Of a stretch of 64,000 nucleotides of DNA, positions 46,922 to 56,972 are shown piece by piece; position 1 is the stretch's first letter; every line of letters begins with the position of its first letter. The stretch is from assembly GCF_018294505.1 (NCBI RefSeq), contig NC_057804.1, forward strand, positions 255,386,989-255,450,988, read 5' to 3'. The stretch is from Triticum aestivum. Taxonomy: Eukaryota; Streptophyta; Magnoliopsida; Poales; Poaceae. The notes under the pieces are model-generated. The model saw nothing but the letters and a program-made list of their open reading frames with translations, did not search any database and had not been told where the DNA came from. The translations under genes and the position numbers were made by a program.

Positions 46922-49900
46922 TCAACTGTAAAATCTTCGAAGAAGATTTGCATTCCACGGGCGCTCTGTCTCTTTGCCGGAGTCGTCCCTCTTGCGCGCT
47001 CGGGGCTTCTGAGCGTCGATCAGATAGTAGGCGTCGTTCCCTAGCACCTTGCTGATGATAAAGGGGCCTTCCCAAGGTGCCGACAGCTTGTGCTGGCCGG
47101 CTGTTCGCTGGATCAGCCGGAGCACAAGGTCGCCTTCTTGGAAAGATCTTGGCCTGACCTTCCTGTTGTAGTATCGACGCAGACTCTGCTGGTAGATGCT
47201 GGACCGGCTGAGTGCCAACAGCCGGCCCTCTTCCAGCAGATCGACGCCGTCTTGACGTGCTTCTTCTGCTTCTTCCTCGGTGTACATGGTGACTCGCGGG
47301 GAGTCGAACTCTATGTCCGTTGGGATGACGGCTTCGGCACCATAGACGAGGAAGAAGGGTGTGAAGCCGGTTGACTTGTTTGGAGTCGTGCGCAGACTCC
47401 AGAGGACGGCTGGCAGCTCCTCAAGCCAACAGCCGGCAGATCGCTCCAGCGGTACAACAAGTCGATAAGATGAGGCCGTTCGCTCGCTCCACCTGGCCGT
47501 TTGACTGCGGATGGGCAACGGACGCTAAGTCCAGTCGGATGCCCTGTGTCGCGCAGAAACGGGCCAAGGCGCCTTTGGCAAAATTCGTGCCATTGTCGGT
47601 GATGATGCTGTGTGGGATGCCGTACCGAGTTGTGATGTCAGCGATGAAGGTCACTGCAGTCGGACCATTCAACTTCTTGATGGGTTTCACCTCCACCCAC
47701 TGGGTGGTGAACTTGTCCACTGCGACAAGTAGGTGAGTCAAGCCACCTCTTGCCGTCTTGAATGGTCCCACCATGTCCAGGCCCCAGACTGCAAAGGGCC
47801 AGGCGATGGGGATAGTCTTGAGTGCGGAAGCTGGCTGAAGTGGCTTGGAACGGAAAATCTGGCACCCCTTGCACTTTTGGACTAACTCTTTGGCCTCTTC
47901 CAGGGCGGTTGGCCAGAAGAAACCGTGCCGGAAGGCTTTGGCGACGAGTGCCCTGGAGGCCGCGTGGTTACCGCACTCGCCTTCATGGATGTCTCTGAGG
48001 ATTGCTTGGCCTTGTTCTGCCTCGACGCAGCGTTGGAAGACGCCGGTAACGCTGCGCCTGACCAGCTCTCTGTTGACTATGGTGTAGGCTGCTGCTCGGC
48101 GTTGCACTTGCCGAGCCAAGATTTCATCAGTTGGCAGCTCTCTGTTTACTAAGAACCTGAGGATGGGCTGGGCCCATGAAGGTGCTGCTATTTCTTCAAC
48201 TGCCACTAGTGCGACTTGGACAAGGGCGGCCGGGCTGGGAGGCGGCGGGTTGGAGTCCGCAGCCGCTTGCTGATTTGACAAAGTCCCGGGGCCGACTGGA
48301 GCAGTCCCCGGGCCGAGCTCTGGAGTCTTCGATCTTGCCACTGCAGTCCCCGGGCCGGGTTCTGAAGTCCCCGGGCCGGCTTCGACTGTGTGTTTCTTGG
48401 AGTCGGATCCGTCTTCCTCAGGCGGAGCCGGCACAAAGATTGAATCTGATACTGGCGACGGCTTGATAGAAGGCTTGAGGAGGCGCCGGAGGGCGACACC
48501 AGATGGTATTGCCTGGCGGGTGGAGCCGATTCGTGCCAAGGCGTCTACTTGGTCGTTGTCGTTCCTTGGCACGTAGAGGAACTCGCACCCCTCGAAGTAT
48601 CCACTGAGTTGCTGGACGAGGAAACGGTAGCTCGCCATATTTGCGTCCTTGGCGTCCCAATCGCCAGATGATTGCTGGACCACCAAGTCAGAGTCGCCAT
48701 AACACAGGATCCGGCGAATGCCGAGTTCTTTGGCAAGCCGGAGCCTGTGGATGAGCGCCTCGTACTCGGCCACGTTGTTGGAGGCGGCGAAGTGGATTTG
48801 CAGCGCATATCTGAGCTTATCGCCCTTGGGGGAAGTGAGGACGACGCCGGCTCCCAAGCCGGTGCGCATCTTGGAGCCGTCGAAGTGCATCCGCCAATGG
48901 GTGGCGTCGGGCGCTGGTGGCAGATACTGGGTCTCGGCCCAGTCGACGAGGAAGTCGGCCAGTGCTTGTGACTTGATGGCGGTGCGGGGCTCGTAGTAGA
49001 TGGTGTAGGGGGCCAGGTTGATCTCAGCCAGTGGAGCTGTGCAGACCATAGTGATTGGATGCTCCTGGAAGTAAGGCTTCAATTTCTTGGCGGCAAAATG
49101 CACGTCGTAGCACATCTTCTGGTAATGGGGGTAGTTCTGCTTGGAGGCCGACAGTACCTCGCTCAAGTAATATACCGGTCTCTGGACAGGTAGTGCCTTG
49201 CCTTCCTCCTTGGGCTCGACTACAATGACTGTGCTGACTACTCGGCTGGTGGCGGCAATGTATAGGAGCATGGGCTCTTTGGGAGTCGGAGCCGCCAGCA
49301 CAGGGGGAGTAGTCAACATCTTCTTTAGTTGGAGAAAAGCCTCGTCTGCCTTGGGAGTCCACTCAAAGAAGGTCATCTTCTTCATGAGCTGATACAAGGG
49401 AAGAGCCTTCTCGCCCAGCCGACTGATGAATCGACTGATGGATGCCAAAAAGCCGGTGAACTTCTGCACATCTAACACTCGTCTGGGTGCTTCCATCCTC
49501 TCGATGGCCTTGATCTTCACAGGATTGCACTCTATGCCGCGTTCGGAGACCAGGAAACCGAGGAGCTGGCCGGCTGGTAGTCCAAAAACGCACTTCTCTG
49601 GGTTGAGCTTGATCTGGAATCGGCGCAGATTCTCAAAGGTTTCCTTGAGGTCCTCCAGCAAGGTTCCACGCTTCTCCGTCTTCACCACTACATCATCCAC
49701 ATAGACGTGGGCATTTCTGCCGAGTTGCTTCAGGAGGCACTTCTGCATGCAACGCTGAAAGGTGGCGCCGGCGTTTCTTAAGCCGAACGTCATGGTCAGG
49801 TAGCAGAAGGCTCCAAACGGCATGATGAAGGCGGTCTTCAGTCTGTCAGCCGGGTTCAGCTTGATCTGGTGATATCCTGAATATGCGTCTAGGAAACTCA

Positions 49901-50286
49901 ACAGCTCGCATCCGGCTGTGGAGTCTATCACCTGATCGATTCTCGGCAGAGCAAATGGGTCCTTGGGGCAAGCTTTGTTGAGGCTCGTGTAATCAATGCA
50001 CATCCGCCACTGCTTGTTCTTCTTCAGCACCAGTACTGGGTTTGCCAGCCACTCTGGAAAAAACACTTCCATGATGAAGCCGGCTGCCAGGAGCCGGGCT
50101 ATTTCTTCTCCAACAACTCTTCTTTTTTCTTCTGACAGGCGGCGCAAGGGCTGCCTGACGGGCCTTCATATCAGATCGGACGTGTAATTTGTGCTCGGCG
50201 AATTCCGTCGGGACACCAGGCATGTCCTTGGGGGACCATGCGAAGATGTCGCGATTCTCACGGAGGAAATCGACGAGCTCGCCTTC
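46922..50286 (-). pseudogene. pol of Tat1: reverse transcriptase, two RNase H domains, integrase
   Basis: The main frame from 50147 is open for 908 codons. Order: reverse transcriptase (FLDAYSGYHQI at about residues 85-95, YVDD at about 149-152); first RNase H; archaeal-type RNase H beginning near MHFDGSKMRTGLGAG (about residue 425); a linker with several GPGT repeats; integrase HHCC (GECGNHAASRALV..., CKGC); and the core (GLDMVGPF, ITDNGTNF, HPQSNGQVERAN). The pre-RT segment (GELVDFLRENRDIFAWSPKD) follows a stop at 50287 and is in another frame: one frameshift lies near 50,160. A second near 47,450 moves the integrase C-terminus (VYGAEAVIPTDI..., DLVLRLIQRT, ending at 46922) out of frame. 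Together these proteins copy RNA into DNA and insert it; this copy is disabled by three lesions. Confidence 0.92.
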
Positions 50287-53200
50287 CTATTTGCTGTCAA
50301 GGCCTGTGCCCATGACAGCGTACCTCTCCGGGTGCTCCGGGTCCAACGGTATCTTCTTTGTTTCTTTGGCTGGCTTGAATGATCCTTCTGCTTCCGACTC
50401 CTTGGGGTCGGGCGATAACTCGGGCTGCTTGCCGGCCATCGCCACGACCCGATCAAGAAGCCGTTTCTCAGCCGCGATCACCAAGGACTCGGCCAGCCGA
50501 CTGCTTTCGGCCGCGCAAGCGGACGACTTCCTGTAGTCGCCGGACACGGTTAGGATTCCCTTGGAACTCGGCATCTTCATCTTGAGGTAGGCGTAGTGGG
50601 GGACCGCCATGAACTTGGCCAAGGCGGGTCGGCCAAGCAATGCATGATATGGGCTTTCAAGGTCCACCACCTCAAACCAAATTGGCTCTCGGCGGAAATG
50701 ATCCTTGTCTCCGAAGAGGACATCTATCAGGATCTTGCCGATTGGCGAGCAGGAAAGGCCAGGGACGATTCCGTGGAACACAGTCCGGCTGCTCTGAAGC
50801 TGTCTTCGCTTGATTCCTAATTTCTCCATTGTATCCTTGTACAGGATGTTGATACTGCTGCCTCCGTCTATCAGTACTCGCGAGAAGCGAGCGGCCCGCC
50901 TATCTGTGGCGAGTGTGGCGCCTAAGACCAAGGCGTAGGAGCCTGGACTCGGCATCACCTCTGGGTGATCAGCTCTGCTCCAACTGATAGGCTTTTCGGA
51001 CCAATGCATGAACTCTGGAGTACTTGATGCAACCGCATTCACTTCTTGCTGCTGTTGGCGCCTGCTGCGTCGGTCATCCGCTACACTGGTGAACACCACA
51101 TAGGCTCCGTGCTCATCCGGGAACTCGTCTTGTATCGCGCCGACTGGCCTGACGGCCGGCTGCTGGGGCGGCAGTGGAGGAGGCGGCCCAGCAGGAGGGG
51201 GAGGGAGCAGGCCGTCCCCCTTGGCGATTCTGGTCAGCCAGTGGCATTTCCTGGTGGTGTGGTTTGACGGCTTCGCGCCGCTGTGAAACTTGCAGGGACC
51301 ATCTAGAGTCTGCTCGTAGGAGAAAGCCGGCAGCCAGTTGGACTTGCCGCCCTTCTGTCGCTTCGCCGGAGGCGGTCCCTCCAACTGCTGGTCCTCTGCT
51401 GTTGCCACTTGCCGACTGCTGGAAGTCGGCTGCGGGGCTTTGCGCTTCTGGTCATTCTGCTGTTGCCGCCGACTGGTGTCTCCAGCCGGAGTTCTTGGAG
51501 CCTGAGGGGCGACTTTGCCAGTTGTGCTGACCCGAATCTCCGCCTTCATGGAGGAGTCGGCCGTGGCGTACTTGTCCGCTGTGATCAGCAGCTCATCGAG
51601 GGTCTCCGGCTCGTCGCAGAGGAGCTTGTGCTTGAGGAGGGTGCCTTCTCTGCACCCGGCAGTAAAGTACTCGATGGCCTGCACCTCGTGCACGCCCTCG
51701 CAGGAGTTCCGGAGTTCGCCCCAGCGCGTGAGGTAGTCGCGAGTAGACTCGTCAGGGCCTTGCACGCACAAGGAGAGTTGGCGTGGCTTGGGAGGTCGCT
51801 TGTACGTGCTCGTGAAGTTGCGGACGAAAGCCTCGGTGAAGTCGACCCAGCTGTTGATGCTGCGAGGCTTCAGACTGTTCAACCACGTCCGGGCCGAGCC
51901 CTGGAGCATGAGCGGGACGTATCTTACGGCAACACGCTTGTTGCCGTTCGCTATGTTGACGGCTGTGGAGTAGTCGATCAGCCAATCTTCCGGCTTCACG
52001 GTGCCGGTATATTTGGGCGTGTCTCGGGGGAGCGTGAACCCTTTGGGGAAGGGCTCATCTCGGATGCGGGGTCCAAAGCAGGGGGGACCCAACTCGTCTT
52101 CTTCTTCCAGCGCCAGGGATCGGTGGAGTCGGTCGATCCGGTGGCGGGCGTCGTTCTCTCCGACTCCCTCTCGGCGGCCAAGGCGGTCGCCGAGAGTCGG
52201 ATGTTCCACGGGCGGCGGGGAGACTCGCCTTTCTCTGCGAGGAGGGGGAGGCAGGTAGTCGTCCCGCCGTTCCACCGCTTTGGGGCGGCCGTCTTGGTCG
52301 CGCTCGATGGTGATGTGAGTCCGACTGTGGCTGACAGCCGGCTCCTTGTCCTTCTTCCCACGGGCCCCGCCAGTCGGCGTCCGAGACGTCGCACCTTGGT
52401 CTCGGCGAGGCGGCGGGTCGTCATTTTGGCGCTGCGGTGCCTCGGTGCGGCAGCCGGCATCATTCTGCGCGGCAGCCGCGTCGAGGAGCTGCTGAACTCG
52501 CTCCGTCATTATGCGGCGCTCTTCGCCTTCGAAGTTGTCGAGCTCGTCTGCCGCCGCCTGGGCGGCACGGATATTCTCTGCGGGCGTGGCATACACAGGG
52601 CGATCAGCCCCGAAGAGGTTGGCAATTGCCGCCCCGCGCTGTCAGACCGCGCCTAGGCGGCTAGGCCAGGTTGGAGCCGGCGAGCCGCCTACGGCGCGAT
52701 CCATCTCGCGTTGGTAAGCTTCTGACAAGCGCCTCATGCTTGCCAGCTTCTTCGCGCCCTCGACGAGCTGAAGGCGGAGCGCCTCCAGCGTCTCGGCGTC
52801 GGCGTCTTCCAGAATCGGCGCTGCAAGGTCTCGCAGGGCCGCGTCAAGCGGGTCGTGCGCTCCTTCGCCGGAGCGCTCGCCGTGGTCGAGGACGAGGACC
52901 TCAGTGACGGTGCTTCCGCCGCTCCCCGCATAAGAGAGCGGCTCGTCGTAGACCACCACGTTGGTGGGGAACGCGTCGAGCGACGCGGTGTCGGAGTCGA
53001 CCAGCATCGGGTCGGTGGATCCTATGGACTCCAGGTCCGCGGCAGGCTCGCCGGCGACGTGGAGTTGGTCGAGGAGGCCCGCGAGGAGGCTCTCGGGGCC
53101 ACTCGTGCCTGCGTCGGACGCAGGCTCATCGGAGAGGTGAACCTCGCCGATAAGATCGGCGAGGCAGCTGGCCGCACAGGCGATCTCAGCGCCGTGCAGC

Positions 53201-53307
53201 GCGTCGGCACAGACGCCATCCGGCGTGCCGGGCTGGCTGTGCTCGCCGGGGAGGAACAGGGTTCCCGTCCAGAGCAGATCTCTGGACGACGGTGCACCTC
53301 GCCCCAT
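50287..53307 (-). pseudogene. gag-protease of Tat1
   Basis: From ATG 53307, inside the primer-site region, one frame runs to 50287 (about 1006 codons), broken only by a TGA at 52642. After an acidic Ala/Leu-rich N-terminus comes a charged segment. The gag domain follows (PLMLQGSARTWLNSLKPRSI, WVDFTEAFVRNFTSTYKRPP, CREGTLLKHKLLCD). Next is a Cys/His cluster CKFHSGAKPSNHTTRKCHWL instead of the usual CCHC knuckle. The protease has the active site RVLIDGGSSINILYK, that is D-G-G rather than D-T/S-G, as is usual in Tat elements. The protein ends before the pre-RT linker with a stop, so pol would need another way to be expressed. The frame also stays open upstream into the 5' LTR. Confidence 0.9.
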
Positions 53308-53320
53308 GGTGGGCGCCAAA
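53304..53320 (-). other. Primer binding site of Tat1
   Basis: TTTGGCGCCCACCATGG on the minus strand directly follows the 5' LTR. TGGCGCCCACCGTGGGG is the common site of grass Tat elements; the gag ATG lies within it. Confidence 0.8.
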
Positions 53321-54397
53321 TGTCGGGGGTTGGATACGACATATGCCAAAGGATGGCTTATCATGGTGGGAGCGAGTAGAACGTCGCCGGTGCCTGGAAG
53401 CGGGATGAGGCGAAGACATGCACGCCGGCGGAACTTACCCAGCTTCAGGGCTCTCCTAGGAGATAACACCCCTACTGCTGCTCTGCGGGGTCTCCACATG
53501 ATCACTAAGGCAAAGTGACTACAATGGTGCTCCTTGAGCTGTTTCGGGAGGCAAGAGAGGGCAAGGCTAGCTCTCTCCTCCCTGTGTTATCTGGTCTATC
53601 TCTATCTAGGTCCGAACCCTCTGCATGGGTGCCCCGGGGGGTTTATATAGGCCTACCCCCCGGGGGTACAATAGTAATCCGGCTGGGCGCGGGTCCCAGC
53701 CGTCTGTCTCTCAGGCCGCCGTCCTCCCCGCTGGCTTCTGGGGCCCGCCGACTGGTGGGTCCCGCGGACAGGCTTGATACTGTAGCGGCACTCCTGATGA
53801 CGCATGATTGGTCATTGGGTCGTGGCAACAGTGCCGCCATCTATCGGGCGATCACTGTCGCCATTCCCCACCCTATCTGGTTAATGGCTCGTGGGGCCCT
53901 GGGGAGGAGTCGGCCGACTCCAAGGAGGCCGACTCCCACAGGTCCGTCTTCGGGGCGCTCAGGCCGCCTTCGGCCCACCCACTGACAGGCGGCCCCGTCG
54001 CCTTCGGGTCGTACAGGCCGGCGTCGTGGGCACAATGTGCTGTGCACTGTGGCTGAGGTCAGGGCAGGCATGGCAACAGTGCCGCGCCTCGCCGAAGATC
54101 TTCCAGCGATACGGCTCACTGTAGCCATGCCGGCCCTTCGTAAGCAGGGGGAACGGCCACGCCGTGACCGTACCCCACATCGTACTTCGAGATGAGGGAG
54201 GAGTCATGGGCCGACTCTCCATAGTCGGCCTCTCTGGAGGTCGCCAGCTCGGAGTCGGCTTATCTCAGAGTCGTTGTTTGGGACTCGGCTTGTCTTGGAG
54301 TCGCTCTTGGGACTCAGCTTGAGGGGCGCAGCCTGCCCCGATGTCTTGAAAGGTCCTGGGACTCGGGTTAGCCTACCCGTGGCGCATTACTCCAAGA
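53321..54397 (-). repeat. 5' LTR of Tat1
   Basis: 1077 bp, the same length as the 3' LTR. TATA box TATATAAAC (minus) at about 53641-53649. Confidence 0.93.
53641..53649 (-). promoter_or_regulatory. TATA box in 5' LTR of Tat1
   Basis: TATATAAAC on the minus strand, conserved in the 3' LTR at about 41092-41100; expected to drive gag-pol. Confidence 0.65.
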
Positions 54398-54402
54398 GTG
54401 GT
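54398..54402 (+). repeat. Target-site duplication GTGGT (right)
   Basis: Second copy of 40765-40769. The right LTR terminus (CCAAGA) has lost the canonical CA just before it. Confidence 0.9.
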
Positions 54403-54536
54403 GCAGTAGGGGCAATGCCACTTCTTGATCTTGTAGTTGTAGAAGGAAGCAACTCCCTTGGCCTTGATCTTCTCCACCTCCTTCGCTGTGAAGGACGTGA
54501 TGTTGCCATTGTACACATCTTCTCCCGAATCATACT
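54398..54536 (-). pseudogene. Zinc-finger gene, exon 3, N-terminal part
   Basis: Minus strand. An intron acceptor (tgtgtgtag) ends at 54537. The exon reads YDSGEDVYNGNITSFTAKEV, EKIKAKGVASFYNYKIKKWH and CPYCTT up to the Tat1 insertion point; the remainder is at 40635-40764. The CPYC pair begins the probable XS-type zinc finger. The open, well-composed frame, splice sites and 3' flank look like a host gene taken up by the MULE. Whether an intact parent exists elsewhere in the genome would settle the origin. Confidence 0.6.
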
Positions 54537-54633
54537 ACACACATGAATTAATTACATTAATACATTATAGATTCATATACACCATGTCAAAGGAACTAAA
54601 TGAACAATATAAATTTCAAGTAGGCTTACCCCA

Positions 54634-54721
54634 TATTCTTCGTCGTCACTATACTCTAGATCCTACAGGTCAAACGCAGTAAGGCCCAGCGTCCTCTTAT
54701 TACCCATAGAATCATTGTCCT
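54634..54721 (-). pseudogene. Zinc-finger gene, exon 2
   Basis: Minus strand, between an acceptor (tatattcag, ending at 54722) and a donor (GGGGTAAGC). It reads DNDSMGNKRTLGLTAFDL, then an in-frame TAG, then DLEYSDDEEYG. The acidic end joins exon 3 (YDSGEDVYN) without a frame break. The TAG alone would truncate the product before the zinc finger, unless translation starts later. Confidence 0.5.
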
Positions 54722-55319
54722 GAATATACAATTACATCCATTACTAGTAAATACAAAAGCCAACTGATAATTTAGATATGCACACATGACACATTGACCA
54801 TATTGTCCATACTATGATCCTATTTGCATTTTCCATTGTCATGCACACACATTGAACAACAAAGCTAATATAACTACATATTGTGGACAAATTTATATAC
54901 TGATGAATCAAGTTAGTTCTTAATCAATTGATAGGTACATGAAAATTAGTGCATTCCATTTGGGCATATGACATTCAAACACCAATCTGTGTACCATTCA
55001 AAAACAAATATAAGCATACAAGTATGTAGCATTCAAAACCCCAATCTTGTAGCGTTCAAAAACAAATCTAATAATCACATGTAGCATTTAAGCACATAGA
55101 TCCCTATCTCTCATTAAGATCTGTCTAGCATTTTTGCAATGAACATAATCCAAAAAACCATAAAAAAACCACCCCCCATACAGAAAACCCCATCCCTCAA
55201 ACCAACTACTCTAACCATCTGTACTACCCTATGAATGACAATCCAACCAATGGAACTAACTCTACAACCCATTTAAATATTGCAACTAGGGTACAAGCAA
55301 ATGGATGTACCTCCTATAC
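54722..55319 (-). other. Intron 1 of the zinc-finger gene
   Basis: AT-rich, no ORF, bounded by GT at about 55319 and AG at 54722 on the minus strand. Confidence 0.4.
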
Positions 55320-55436
55320 CACCTTCTCCTTGCCAGGCTGCGCATCTGGATGGACTGTGCCGCTCGCTGTCGTCACCTTCAGCTTCGGCAGCGCTGAGGC
55401 GGAGCCCGCCACCTCGTTCGCCACATCCATAGCCAT
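55320..55436 (-). pseudogene. Zinc-finger gene, probable exon 1
   Basis: Minus strand from ATG 55436: MAMDVANEVAGSASALPKLK, then VTTASGTVHPDAQPGKEKV, followed by a donor (GTGGTATAG). GC-rich upstream sequence (55440-55620) fits a plant 5' leader, and a TATA box stands at about 55646-55653. Joining to exon 2 keeps the frame open, which supports the model, but the peptide has no recognisable domain. The gene starts only about 450 bp inside the right end of the MULE, so the terminal repeat may have served as its promoter region. Confidence 0.45.
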
Positions 55437-55645
55437 GACAACGGTTGCGAGTTTCCGCGCACCACCATGGACGCTGCCATGTCCTGCAAGACGGTATAAG
55501 GGAGGTGATGAACGTGCGGAAGATGATGCGGTGGGGGAGAGCGAGAAGGTGCGGTGGAGGGGAGCGAGACGACGCGGTGGGGAGAGGGAGATGAGGCGGC
55601 AGGGAGGGATTTGGGGGAAAATGGTAGGGGCGAGGTGGTTCCCCT

Positions 55646-55653
55646 CTTATACA
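55646..55653 (-). promoter_or_regulatory. Possible TATA box of the zinc-finger gene
   Basis: GTATAAGA on the minus strand, about 210 bp before the exon 1 ATG and just inside the right terminal repeat. Confidence 0.4.
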
Positions 55654-55726
55654 TGGGATGTTTCTACCATGTTCCATGGACACGTGCTACCCCACGACCG
55701 CGGTAATTGCATGCACGCCTACGCGT

Positions 55727-55891
55727 CCCCACTAGTCAGAGTTAAGGGTCAAGCCATTGACCCGACAACAACGTCCAGCTTTCTCATTTGTGAGAGTTTC
55801 AGCCAAGGGAGTGGGGAAAAGTGAGCAAATGTTAAGAGCATGGTGATGAATGAGTACAACTAAGGAACCAGGGGCACAGATGTAAAAATCC
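55727..55891 (-). repeat. Right terminal inverted repeat of the MULE
   Basis: 165 bp, reverse complement of 27361-27527. On the minus strand it begins GGATTTTTACATCTGTGCCC and ends ...TTAACTCTGACTAGTGGGG. Confidence 0.8.
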
Positions 55892-55901
55892 TTGAAGTTA
55901 A

Positions 55902-55968
55902 TCGGTGTAGCCATGGCCTCACACCTAATACCTTTCACAAGGGAATCTGCCATGACAAAACCATGACA
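55902..55968 (+). mobile_element. 5' LTR of element C, last part
   Basis: Continues the LTR broken at 27360 and ends ...CCATGACA at 55968. A primer site follows on the same strand, which shows that this is the 5' LTR. Confidence 0.75.
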
Positions 55969-55969
55969 G

Positions 55970-55989
55970 TTGGTGCCCATCGTGGGGCC
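55970..55989 (+). other. Primer binding site of element C
   Basis: TTGGTGCCCATCGTGGGGCC, two bases after the LTR end. A decayed form of TGGCGCCCACCGTGGGGCC, with C-to-T/G-to-A type changes. Confidence 0.75.
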
Positions 55990-56056
55990 AGCGCATGGTG
56001 GTTTCGAGTTCTTGAAGGGCTCTTTCCTTGGGATCGAGGGATACACCGTTGGTAGG

Positions 56057-56860
56057 ATGACCAAGAGTTGCCGCGGCAAGCTCTACATCGACAACGCTGG
56101 TTGGGGCCCCGAGGCCTACTCAATCGAGTACGGGTATCGGGCCCCCTTCGACGGGATTCACGTCTTCATCGGCAAGATTGGCGGATCAGAGCTTGAGCCG
56201 GACATCTGCACCGACATCTTCGAGTCGGCTCGATGGGCACAACCCGACAAGGTTCAACCTGGCCGGAAGCGTGTTTTTTGTTGGATTCGCGCATGGCACG
56301 GATCTTGCGGAGGATTGTCTATCTGGAGGAGAGACTCTCATCTACTCAGGTGATGCATCCTCAACCAGAGAAACTGAGTCAATCTATCAGCTTCATGACG
56401 GCGGGCTTAGGGGCTGTTCCAAGGGTGACAGTATTCTGGTCCCCTATGAGCTACCGCTTCGGGATGCTATCTTCATGGCTCGCACATGGCCGGCTAGCAA
56501 TTCATCAACATCTACAGCTATGACGTCTAGTTTGACGGCTACAGCGGTTGGTGCTGGCGGCTCAGATAGGGAGGCTCATGTTTTGTCAAACCTCTTGGGC
56601 ACTTTGAGAACTTTACTAGTAACAGAGGTGACTTTGGCGAACCAAGCAGAGTGCAATGCTTAAATTGTAAAGATTCAGGCAGAAATCACTAAGGCCTAGG
56701 AGGATATCAACGCAGAGAATACTAGGATGGCAATAGAACGGGCTCAGATCACGGCTAAGTCAGAGTGCGTGAGGACGGAAGCTTGGCATTTAAGTCTAGA
56801 TCACAATGCTTCTAATGCATTTCTTCGTCAGAGGCACCAGACTCACCTACCTTTGTAGTA
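56057..56860 (+). pseudogene. gag N-terminal region of element C, decayed
   Basis: Begins at ATG 56057 with MTKSCRGKLYIDNAGWGPEA and continues ...SIEYGYRAPFDGIHVFIGKI. A frameshift near 56,250 moves the reading to FNLAGSVFFVGFAHGTDLAE... and ...DSILVPYELPLRDAIFMART. A stop at 56661 is followed by a charged, Ala/Glu-rich, coiled-coil-like stretch to about 56,860. I recognise the MTK...LYIDNxGWGPEAYS wording as the start of gag in a Triticeae Gypsy family. The capsid domain proper, protease and pol must lie right of the Tat2 insertion and outside the window. It cannot yield a functional protein. Confidence 0.7.
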
Positions 56861-56972
56861 TGAGCCCATGAATCTGTATAATACGCCAGGGGCTGGGACA
56901 AGCACTCTAGATGCATGGGTGATTCCGTAGTTAAACCCAGACGTGCGTGGACGTCGGGCGGCGGTTCAACCC

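Larger units (their letters stand above)
40770..54397 (-). mobile_element. Complete Tat-lineage Gypsy element (Tat1), 13628 bp
   Basis: LTRs of 1077 bp each (40770-41846 and 53321-54397) end in TGTCG...CGACA (the right copy reads CAAGA) and are flanked by GTGGT. Order on the minus strand: 5' LTR, primer site TTTGGCGCCCACC, gag-protease, pol with reverse transcriptase, two RNase H domains and integrase, a six-exon antisense gene, polypurine tract, 3' LTR. A second, archaeal-type RNase H, a DGG protease and antisense 3' ORFs are Tat-lineage traits. By my hand count the LTRs differ at about 33 positions (about 3%), mostly C/T and G/A, so insertion was fairly recent. gag has one stop; pol has one stop and two frameshifts. 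Confidence 0.93.
27361..55891. mobile_element. Mutator-like element carrying gene fragments, split by later insertions
   Basis: The left end (GGGGTTTTTACATTTGTGCC...) and the right end read backwards (GGATTTTTACATCTGTGCCC...) match imperfectly over about 165 bp. They are flanked by TTTAAGCTAA (27351-27360) and TTGAAGTTAA (55892-55901), an imperfect 9-10 bp duplication within the LTR of element C. Long inverted repeats and a 9-10 bp duplication are Mutator features. Removing the retroelements at about 28506-34653, 34659-39292 and 40770-54397 leaves about 4 kb. No transposase is seen; instead there are exons of a zinc-finger gene and the end of a membrane-protein gene, as in Pack-MULEs. I am sure of the inverted ends, fairly sure of the superfamily. 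Confidence 0.72.

Noticed and set aside
51409..52656. 415-codon plus-strand ORF
   Set aside because: It is the antisense shadow of the GC-rich gag-protease coding region of Tat1. The minus frame carries all recognisable motifs.
46922..53307. Endogenous pararetrovirus
   Set aside because: LTRs, target duplications, a tRNA primer site and integrase show an LTR retrotransposon.
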